From Tupaia tana (taxonomy: Eukaryota; Chordata; Mammalia; Scandentia; Tupaiidae), in assembly GCA_026018925.1 (NCBI GenBank), contig JAKSZU010000009.1, positions 84,952,139-85,016,138 of the forward strand: DNA of 64,000 nt. Direction: 5' to 3'. Shown here one piece after another: positions 54,801 through 64,000 of the stretch (within the stretch, counting starts at the first letter, position 1; each line of letters starts with the position of its first letter). The position numbers were made by a program, and so were the translations under genes. The notes beneath the pieces were generated by a model. It saw nothing but the letters and a program-made list of their open reading frames with translations, searched no databases and was not told the origin of the DNA.

Positions 54801-57800
54801 TCCTCATTTTTTTTTTTTGGTAATTTTTCCTTTTTACAATTTTTTTAAAGGTAGAATTTCTCTCTGGCTCTTAGCTCCATCTTTTGTTTTGTTAATAAGC
54901 CCTTCTGCTCCTTTCTCTCAGGCAGGAGAGTTGAGCCATTCTCTGAGAAGAATCCACATGGATACTGGGAACTATATATTTCAGGCACAGGAGAAATGAA
55001 GATTTTCTACTCATAATTCAGCCTCCAGCAAGCAAAGCTAGTGTGGTAGGGAGCACCTCTGGCCTTCTATCCCTGTCCCTGTGTCTCTGAGGTCTCTGTC
55101 TCTCTCTGCTCCTGTCTCGTCATTTTTTTTGGTAATTTTTCCTTTTTACGATTTTTTTAAAGGTAGAATTTCTCTCTGGCTCTCAGCTCCATCTTTTGTT
55201 TTGTTAATAAGCCCTTCTGCTCCTTTCTCCCAGGCAGGAGAGTTGAGCCATTCTCTGAGAAGAATCCACATGGATACTGGGAACTAGATATTTCAGGCAC
55301 AGGAGAAATGAAGATTTTCTACTCATAATTCAGCCTCCAGCAAGCAAAGCTAGTGTGGTAGGGAGCCCCTCTGGCCTTCTATCCCTGTCCCTGTGTCTCT
55401 GAGGTCTCTGTCTCTCTCTGCTCCTGTCTCCTCATTTTTTTTTGGGTAATTTTTCCTTTTCACGATTTTTTTAAAGGTAGAATTTCTCTCTGGCTCTCAG
55501 CTCCATCTTTTGTTTTGTTAATAAGCCCTTCTGCTCCTTTCTCCCAGGCAGGAGAGTTGAGCCATTATCTGAGAAGAATCCACATGGATACTGGGAACTA
55601 GATTTTTCAGGCACAGGAGAAATGAAGATTTTCTACTCATAATTCAGCCTCCCGCAAGCAAAGCTAGTGTGGCAGGGAGCCCCTCTGGCCTTCTATCGCT
55701 GTCCCTGTGTCTCTGAGGTCTCTGTCTCTCTCTGCTCCTGTCTCCTCATTTTTTTTGGTAATTTTTTTCTTTTTACGATTTTTTTAAAGGTAGAATTTCT
55801 CTCTGGCTCTCAGCTCCATCTTTTGTTTTGTTAATAAGCCCTTCTGCTCCTTTCTCCCAGGCAGGAGAGTTGAGCCATTCTCTGAGAAGAATCCACATGG
55901 ATACTGGGAACTAGATATTTCAGGCACAGGAGAAATGAAGATTTTCTACTCATAATTCAGCCTCCAGCAAGCAATGCTAGTGTGGTAGGGAGCCCCTCTG
56001 GCCTTCTATCCCTGTCCCTGTGTCTCTGAGGTCTCTGTCTCTCTCTGCTCCTGTCTCCTCATTATTTTTTGGTAATTTTTCCTTTTTACGATTTTTTTAA
56101 AGGTAGAATTTCTCTCTGGCTCTCAGCTCCATCTTTTGTTTTGTTAATAAGCCCTTCTGCTCCTTTCTCCCAGGCAGGAGAGTTGAGCCATTCTCTGAGA
56201 AGAATCCACATGGATACTGGGAACTAGTTATTTCAGGCACAGGAGAGATGAAGATTTTCTACTCATAATTCAGCCTCCAGCAAGCAAAGCTAGTGTGGTA
56301 GGGAGCCCCTCTGGCCTTCTATCCCTGTCCCTGTGTCTCTGAGGTCTCTGTCTCTATCTGCTCCTGTCTCCTCATTTTTTTTTTTTTGGTAATTTTTCCT
56401 TTTTACGATTTTTTTAAAGGTAGAATTTCTCTCTGGCTCTCAGCTCCATCTTTTGTTTTGTTAATAAGCCCTTCTGCTCCTTTTCTCTCAGGCAGGAGAG
56501 TTGAGCCATTCTCTGAGAAGAATCCACATGGATACTGGGAACTAGATATTTCAGGCACAGGAGAAATGAAGATTTTCTACTCATAATTCAGCCTCCAGCA
56601 AGCAAAGCTAGTGTGGTAGGGAGCCCCTCTGGCCTTCTATCCCTGTCCCTGTGTCTCTGAGGTCTCTGTCTCTCTCTGCTCCTGTCTCCTCATTTTTTTT
56701 GGTAATTTTTCCTTTTTACGATTTTTTTAAAGGTAGAATTTCTCTCTGGCTCTCAGCTCCATCTTTTGTTTTGTTAATAAGCCCTTCTGCTCCTTTCTCT
56801 CAGGCAGGAGAGTTGAGCCATTCTCTGAGAAGAATCCACATGGATACTGGGAACTAGTTATTTCAGGCACAGGAGAAATGAAGATTTTCTACTCATAATT
56901 CAGCCTCCAACAAGCAAAGCTAGTGTGGTAGGGAGCCCCTCTGGCCTTCTATCCCTGTCCCTGTGTCTCTGAGGCCTCTGTCTCTATCTGCTCCTGTCTC
57001 CTCATTTTTTTTTTGGTAATTTTTCCTTTTTAAGATTTTTTTAAAGGTAGAATTTCTCTCTGGCTCTTAGCTCCATCTTTTGTTTTGTTAATAAGCCCTT
57101 CTGCTCCTTTCTCTCAGGCAGGAGAGTTGAGCCATTCTCTGAGAAGAATCCACATGGATACTGGGAACTAGATATTTCAGGCACAGGAGAAATGAAGATT
57201 TTCTACTCATAATTCAGCCTCCAGCAAGCAAAGCTAGTGTGGTAGGGAGCCCCTCTGGCCTTCTATCCCTGTCCCTGTGTCTCTGAGGTCTCTGTCTCTC
57301 TCTGCTCCTGTCTCCTCATTTTTTTTGGTAATTTTTCCTTTTTACGATTTTTTTAAAGGTAGAATTTCTCTCTGGCTCTCAGCTCCATCTTTTGTTTTGT
57401 TAATAAGCCCTTCTGCTCCTTTCTCCCAGGCAGGAGAGTTGAGCCATTCTCTGAGAAGAATCCACATGGATACTGGGAACTAGATATTTCAGGCACAGGA
57501 GAAATGAAGATTTTCTACTCATAATTCAGCCTCCAGCAAGCAAAGCTAGTGTGGTAGGGAGCCCCTCTGGCCTTCTATCCCTGTCCCTGTGTCTCTGAGG
57601 TCTCTGTCTCTCTCTGCTCCTGTCTCCTCATATTTTTTTGGTAATTTTTCCTTTTTACGATTTTTTTTAAAGGTAGAATTTCTCTCTGGCTCTCAGCTCC
57701 ATCTTTTGTTTTGTTAATAAGCCCTTCTGCTCCTTTATCCCAGGCAGGAGAGTTGAGCCATTATCTGAGAAGAATCCACATGGATACTGGGAACTAGATA

Positions 57801-60800
57801 TTTCAGGCACAGGAGAAATGAAGATTTTCTACTCATAATTCAGCCTCCAGCAAGCAAAGCTAGTGTGGTAGGGAGCCCCTCTGGCCTTCTATCCCTGTCC
57901 CTGTGTCTCTGAGGTCTCTGTCTCTCTCTGCTCCTGTTTTCTCATTTTTTTTTGGTAATTTTTCCTTTTTTACGATTTTTTTAAAGGTAGAATTTCTCTC
58001 TGGCCCTCAGCTCCATCTTTTGTTTTGTTAATAAGCCCTTCTGCTCCTTTCTCCCAGGCAGGAGAGTTGAGCCATTCTCTGAGAAGAATCCACATGGATA
58101 CTGGGAACTAGATATTTCAGGCACAGGAGAAATGAAGATTTTCTACTCATAATTCAGCCTCCAGCAAGGAAAGCTAGTGTGGTAGGTAGCCCCTCTGGCC
58201 TTCTACCCCTGTCCCTGTGTCTCTGAGGTCTCTGTCTCTCTCTGCTCCTGTCTCCTCATATTTTTTTTGGTAATTTTTCCTTTTTACGATTTTTGAAAAG
58301 GTAGAATTTCTCTCTGGCTCTGAGCTCCATCTTTTGTTTTGTTAATAAGCCCTTCTGCTCCTTTCTCCAGGCAGGAGAGTTGAGCCATTCTCTGAGAAGA
58401 ATCCACATGGATACTGGGAACTAGATATTTCAGGCACAGGAGAAATGAAGATTTTCTACACATAATTCAGCCTCCAGCAAGCAAAGCTAGTGTGGTAGGG
58501 AGCCCCTCTGGCCTTCTATCCCTGTCCCTGTGTCTCTGAGGTCTCTGTCTCTCTCTGCTCCTGTCTCCTCATTTTTTTTGGTAATTTTTCCTTTTTACGA
58601 TTTTTTTAAAGGTAGAATTTCTCTCTGGCTCTCAGCTCCATCTTTTGTTTTGTTAATAAGCCCTTCTGCTCCTTTCTCCCAGGCAGGAGAGTTGACCCAT
58701 TCTCTGAGAAGAATCCACATGGATACTGGGAACTAGATATTTCAGGCACAGGAGAAATGAAGATTTTCTACTCATAATTCAGCCTCCAGTAAGCAAAGCT
58801 AGTGTGTTAGGGAGCCCCTCTGGCCTTCTATCGCTGTCCCTGTGTCTCTTAGGTCTCTGTCTCTCTCTGCTCCTGTCTCCTCATTTTTTTTGGTAATTTT
58901 TCCTTTTTACGTTTTTTTTAAAGGTAGAATTTCTCTCTGGCTCTCAGCTCCATCTTTTGTTTTTGTTAATAAGCCCTTCTGCTCCTTTCTCCCAGGCAGG
59001 AGAGTTGAGCCATTCTCTGAGAAGAATCCACATGGATACTGGGAACTAGATATTTCAGGCACAGGAGAAATGAAGGTTTTCTACTCATAATTCAGCCTCC
59101 AGCAAGCAAAGCTAGTGCGGTAGGGAGCCCCTCTGGCCTTCTATCCCTGTCCCTGTGTCTCTAAGGTCTCTGTCTCTCTCTGCTCCTGTCTCCTCATTAT
59201 TTTTTTGGTAATTTTTCCTTTTTACGATTTTTTAAAGGTAGAATTTCTCTCTGGCTCTCAGCTCCATCTTTTGTTTTGTTAATAAGCCCTTCTGCTCCTT
59301 TCTCCCAGGCAGGAGAGTTGAGCTATTCTGTGAGAAGAATCCACATGGATACTGGGAACTAGATATTTCAGGCACAGGACAAATGAAGATTTTCTACTCA
59401 TAATTCAGCCTCCAGCAAGCAAAACTAGTGTGGTAGGGAGCCCCTCTGGCCTTCTATCCCTGTCCCTGTGTCTCTGAGGTCTCTGTCTCTCTCTGCTCCT
59501 GTCTCCTCATTTTTTTTTTTGGTAATTTTTCCTTTTTACGATTTTTTAAAAGGTAGAATTTCTCTCTGGCTCTCAGCTCCATCTTTTGTTTTGTTAATAA
59601 ACCCTTCTGCTCCTTTCTCCCAGGCAGGAGAGTTGAGCCATTCTCTGAGAAGAATCCACATGGATACTGGGAACTAGATATTTCAGGCACAGGAGAAATG
59701 AAGATTTTCTACACATATTTCAGCCTCCAGCAAGCAAAGCTAGTGTGGTAGGGAGCCCCTCTGGCCTTCTATCCCTGTCCCTGTGTCTCTGAGGTCTCTG
59801 TCTCTCTCTGCTCCTGTCTCCTCAATTTTTTTTGGTAATTTTTCCTTTTTACGATTTTTTTAAAGGTAGAATTTCTCTCTGGCTCTCAGCTCCATCTTTT
59901 GTTTTGTTAATAAGCCCTTCTGCTCCTTTCTCCCAGGCAGGAGAGTTGAGCCACTGTCTGAGAAGAATCCACATGGATACTGGGAACTAGATATTTCAGG
60001 CACAGGAGAAATGAAGATTTTCTACTCATAATTCAGCCTCCAGCAAGCAATGCTAGTGTGGTAGGGAGCCCCTCTGGCCTTCTATCCCTGTCCCTGTGTC
60101 TCTGAGTTCTCTGTCTCTCTCTGCTCCTGTCTCCTCATTATTTTTTTGGTAATTTTTCCTTTTTACGATTTTTTTAAAGGTAGAATTTCTCTCTGGCTCT
60201 CAGCTCCATCTTTTGTTTTGTTAATAAGCCCTTCTGCTCCTTTCTCCCAGGCAGGAGAGTTGAGCTATTCTCTGAGAAGAATCCACATGGATACTGGGAA
60301 CTAGTTATTTCAGGCACAGGAGAAATGAAGATTTTCTACTCATAATTCAGCCTCCAGCAAGCAAAGCTAGTGTGGTAGGGAGCCCCTCTGGCCTTCTATC
60401 CCTGTCCCTGTGTCTCTGAGGTCTCTGTCTCTATCTGCTCCTGTCTCCTCATTTTTTTTTGGTAATTTTTCCTTTTTACAATTTTTTTAAAGGTAGAATT
60501 TCTCTCTGGCTCTTAGCTCCATCTTTTGTTTTGTTAATAAGCCCTTCTGCTCCTTTCTCTCAGGCAGGAGAGTTGAGCCATTCTCTGAGAAGAATCCACA
60601 TGGATACTGGGAACTATATATTTCAGGCACAGGAGAAATGAAGATTTTCTACTCATAATTCAGCCTCCAGCAAGCAAAGCTAGTGTGGTAGGGAGCCCCT
60701 CTGGCCTTCTATCCCTGTCCCTGTGTCTCTGAGGTCTCTGTCTCTCTCTGCTCCTGTCTCGTCATTTTTTTTGGTAATTTTTCCTTTTTACGATTTTTTT

Positions 60801-63800
60801 AAAGGTAGAATTTCTCTCTGGCTCTCAGCTCCATCTTTTGTTTTGTTAATAAGCCCTTCTGCTCCTTTCTCCCAGGCAGGAGAGTTGAGCCATTCTCTGA
60901 GAAGAATCCACATGGATACTGGGAACTAGATATTTCAGGCACAGGAGAAATGAAGATTTTCTACTCATAATTCAGCCTCCAGCAAGCAAAGCTAGTGTGT
61001 TAGGGAGCCCCTCTGGCCTTCTATCCCTGTCCCTGTGTCTCTGAGGTCTCTGTCTCTCTCTGCTCCTGTCTCCTCATTTTTTTTTGGTAATTTTTCCTTT
61101 TCACGATTTTTTTAAAGGTAGAATTTCTCTCTGGCTCTCAGCTCCATCTTTTGTTTTGTTAATAAGCCCTTCTGCTCCTTTCTCCCAGGCAGGAGAGTTG
61201 AGCCATTATCTGAGAAGTATCCACATGGATACTGGGAACTAGATTTTTCAGACACAGGAGAAATGAAGATTTTCTACTCATAATTCAGCCTCCAGCAAGC
61301 AAAGCTAGTGTGGCAGGGAGCCCCTCTGGCCTTCTATCGCTGTCCCTGTTGTCTCTGAGGTCTCTGTCTCTCTCTGCTCCTGTCTCCTCATTTTTTTTGG
61401 TAATTTTTTTCTTTTTAACGATTTTTTTTAAAGGTAGAATTTCTCTCTGGCTCTCAGCTCCATCTTTTGTTTTGTTAATAAGCCCTTCTGCTCCTTTCTC
61501 CCAGGCAGGAGAGTTGAGCCATTCTCTGAGAAGTATCCACATGGATACTGGAACTAGATATTTCAGGCACAGGAGAAATGAAGATTTTCTACTCATAATT
61601 CAGCCTCCAGCAAGCAATGCTAGTGTGGTAGGGAGCCCCTCTGGCCTTCTATCCCTGTCCCTGTGTCTCTGAGGTCTCTGTCTCTCTCTGCTCCTGTCTC
61701 CTCATTATTTTTTGGTAATTTTTCCTTTTTACGATTTTTTAAAGGTAGAATTTCTCTCTGGCTCTCAGCTCCATCTTTTGTTTTGTTAATAAGCCCTTCT
61801 GCTCCTTTCTCCCAGGCAGGAGAGTTGAGCCATTCTCTGAGAAGAATCCACATGGATACTGGGAACTAGTTATTTCAGGCACAGGAGAGATGAAGATTTT
61901 CTACTCATAATTCAGCCTCCAGCAAGCAAAGCTAGTGTGGTAGGGAGCCCCTCTGGCCTTCTATCCCTGTCCCTGTGTCTCTGAGGTCTCTGTCTCTATC
62001 TGCTCCTGTCTCCTCATTTTTTTTTTTTTTGGTAATTTTTCCTTTTTACGATTTTTTTAAAGGTAGAATTTCTCTCTGGCTCTCAGCTCCATCTTTTGTT
62101 TTGTTAATAAGCCCTTCTGCTCCTTTCTCTCAGGCAGGAGAGTTGAGCCATTCTCTGAGAAGAATCCACATGGATACTGGGAACTAGTTATTTCAGGCAC
62201 AGGAGAAATGAAGATTTTCTACTCATAATTCAGCCTCCAGCAAGCAAAGCTAGTGTGGTAGGGAGCCCCTCTGGCCTTCTATCCCTGTCCCTGTGTCTCT
62301 GAGGTCTCTGTCTCTATCTGCTCCTGTCTCCTCATTTTTTTTTTTGGTAATTTTTCCTTTTTACGATTTTTTTAAAGGTAGAATTTCTCTCTGGCTCTTA
62401 GCTCCATCTTTTGTTTTGTTAATAAGCCCTTCTGCTCCTTTCTCCCAGGCAGGAGAGTTGAGCCATTCTCTGAGAAGAATCCACATGGATACTGGGAACT
62501 AGTTATTTCAGGCACAGGAGAAATGAAGATTTTCTACTCATAATTCAGCCTCCAGCAAGCAAAGCTAGTGTGGTAGGGAGCCCCCTCTGGCCTTCTATCC
62601 CTGTCCCTGTGTCTCTGAGGTCTCTGTCTCTATCTGCTCCTGTCTCCTCATTTTTTTTTTTGGTAATTTTTCCTTTTTACGATTTTTTTAAAGGTAGAAT
62701 TTCTCTCTGGCTCTCAGCTCCATCTTTTGTTTTGTTAATAAGCCCTTCTGCTCCTTTCTCTCAGGCAGGAGAGTTGAGCCATTCTCTGAGAAGAATCCAC
62801 ATGGATACTGGGAACTAGATATTTAAGGCACAGGAGAAATGAAGATTTTCTACTCATAATTCAGCCTCCAGCAAGCAAAGCTAGTGTGGTAGGGAGCCCC
62901 TCTGTCCTTCTATCCCTGTCCCTGTGTCTCTGAGGTCTCTGTCTCTCTCTGCTCCTGTCTCCTCATTTTTTTTGGTAATTTTTCCTTTTTACGATTTTTT
63001 TAAAGGTAGAATTTCTCTCTGGCTCTCAGCTCCATCTTTTGTTTTGTTAATAAGCCCTTCTGCTCCTTTCTCTCAGGCAGGAGAGTTGAGCCATTCTCTG
63101 AGAAGAATCCACATGGATACTGGGAACTAGTTATTTCAGGCACAGGAGAAATGAAGATTTTCTACTCATAATTCAGCCTCCAGCAAGCAAAGCTAGTGTG
63201 GTAGGGAGCCCCTCTGGCCTTCTATCCCTGTCCCTGTGTCTCTGAGGTCTCTGTCTCTATCTGCTCCTGTCTCCTCATTTTTTTTTTGGTAATTTTTCCT
63301 TTTTACGATTTTTTTAAAGGTAGAATTTCTCTCTGGCTCTTAGCTCCATCTTTTGTTTTGTTAATAAGCCCTTCTGCTCCTTTCTCTCAGGCAGGAGAGT
63401 TGAGCCATTCTCTGAGAAGAATCCACATGGATACTGGGAACTATATATTTCAGGCACAGGAGAAATGAAGATTTTCTACTCATAATTCAGCCTCCAGCAA
63501 GCAAAGCTAGTGTGGTAGGGAGCCCCTCTGGCCTTCTATCCCTGTCCCTGTGTCTCTGAGGTCTCTGTCTCTCTCTGCTCCTGTCTCCTCATTTTTTTTG
63601 GTAATTTTTTCCTTTTTACGATTTTTTTAAAGGTAGAATTTCTCTCTGGCTCTCAGCTCCATCTTTTTGTTTTGTTAATAAGCCCTTCTGCTCCTTTCTC
63701 CCAGGCAGGAGAGTTGAGCCATTCTCTGAGAAGAATCCACATGGATACTGGGAACTAGATATTTCAGGCACAGGAGAAATGAAGATTTTCTACTCATAAT

Positions 63801-64000
63801 TCAGCCTCCAGCAAGCAAAGCTAGTGTGTTAGGGAGCCCCTCTGGCCTTCTATCCCTGTCCCCTGTGTCTCTGAGGTCTCTGTCTCTCTCTGCTCCTGTC
63901 TCCTCATATTTTTTTGGTAATTTTTCCTTTTTACGATTTTTTTAAAGGTAGAATTTCTCTCTGGCTCTCAGCTCCATCTTTTGTTTTGTTAATAAGCCCC
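48900..64000 (+). repeat. 29-unit higher-order duplication (about 9,092 bp)
   Basis: Rare variants repeat at a constant distance. GGCCCTCAGC is at 48911 and 58002 (9,091). TTGAAAAGGT is at 49201 and 58293 (9,092). TATTCTGTGA is at 50231 and 59324 (9,093). CCATTATCTG is at 52111 and 61203 (9,092). This is 29 units. Several of these variants also occur in between (53272, 53991, 55562), showing an extra internal duplication of 11-13 units. The second block is cut by the window edge. Confidence 0.78.

Larger units (their letters stand above)
35495..64000 (+). repeat. 312-bp satellite array (about 91 units)
   Basis: Head-to-tail units of about 312 bp continue to the right edge. Each has, in order: TTGTTAATAAGCCCTTCTG, a pyrimidine run ending CTCCCAGG, CACATGGATACTGGGAAC, GAAATGAAGATTTTCTACTC, TCCAGCAAGCAAAGC, a CT-rich stretch, T-rich segments around TTTTTACGATT, and TTTAAAGGTAGAATTTCTC. 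Units differ by scattered substitutions and by T-run length, unlike the near-identical 129-bp array. There is usually one CpG per unit, in TTACGATT. Order and sequence match the 5' repeats of the HAL1-like element (8531-8910, minus strand), so strand is given as the inferred L1 sense. Confidence 0.95.

Noticed and set aside
37258-63468. Repeated plus-strand frames of about 68 codons in the 312-bp array
   Set aside because: They recur once per unit, are disrupted by T-run length changes and have low-complexity hydrophobic composition from T-rich DNA. They are by-products of the satellite.
24384-64000. CRISPR-like arrays
   Set aside because: Units are contiguous with no variable spacers, unit sizes (129 and 312 bp) are far too large, and the context is mammalian.
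35495-64000. Centromeric satellite with CENP-B boxes
   Set aside because: No sequence resembling the CENP-B box core was seen in the units, and the unit is not near 171 bp. A pericentromeric position cannot be excluded.

Overview
This is a repeat-filled stretch of a mammalian, probably placental, nuclear genome. The evidence is several LINE-1 (L1) copies with typical ORF1 and ORF2 proteins, nine copies of one tRNA-derived SINE with target-site duplications (TSDs), and a class II-like solo LTR. I see no host protein-coding gene, tRNA, rRNA or CRISPR array. I do not recognise the SINE family well enough to name the species.

Positions 1-24383 are nested L1 insertions. Going left to right: the 3' end of a plus-strand L1 (1-1227); short L1 3' stubs; a decayed plus-strand L1 (1441-5550) carrying four SINEs and a solo LTR; tandem 5'UTR monomers of another plus-strand L1 (5551-5770, resuming at 11139-11693), whose ORF1/ORF2 remains follow at 12170-16294. 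Those monomers are split by a minus-strand ORF1-only (HAL1-like) element (5771-8912) and by a 5'-inverted (twin-primed) L1 (8926-11122). A minus-strand L1 fragment (16295-18848) is then interrupted by a nearly intact minus-strand L1 (18849-24383) with a complete ORF1 and an ORF2 broken by one in-frame TGA.

Positions 24384-35394 are an almost perfectly homogeneous tandem array of a 129-bp unit (80 full copies). Six copies carry an extra 92-bp block, making a 221-bp long form. The array starts directly at the upstream end of the 5'UTR of the near-intact L1. A 100-N assembly gap follows (35395-35494). Positions 35495-64000 are about 91 copies of a different, more diverged 312-bp unit with higher-order structure: 6-unit, 8-unit and 29-unit block duplications.

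Main inference: the tandem families appear to be L1 5'UTR (promoter) monomers at different ages and scales. The plus-strand L1 at 12.2 kb has 208-267-bp monomers upstream of its ORF1. The HAL1-like element has 111/269-bp repeats at its 5' end, and these align by eye, in the same sense, with the 312-bp satellite. The near-intact L1 abuts the 129/221-bp array. Together these suggest L1 promoter monomers expanding to satellite-sized arrays. One testable consequence is that the 312-bp array, oriented in L1 sense on the plus strand, may lead into a plus-strand L1 beyond the right edge. All homology calls here are by eye.
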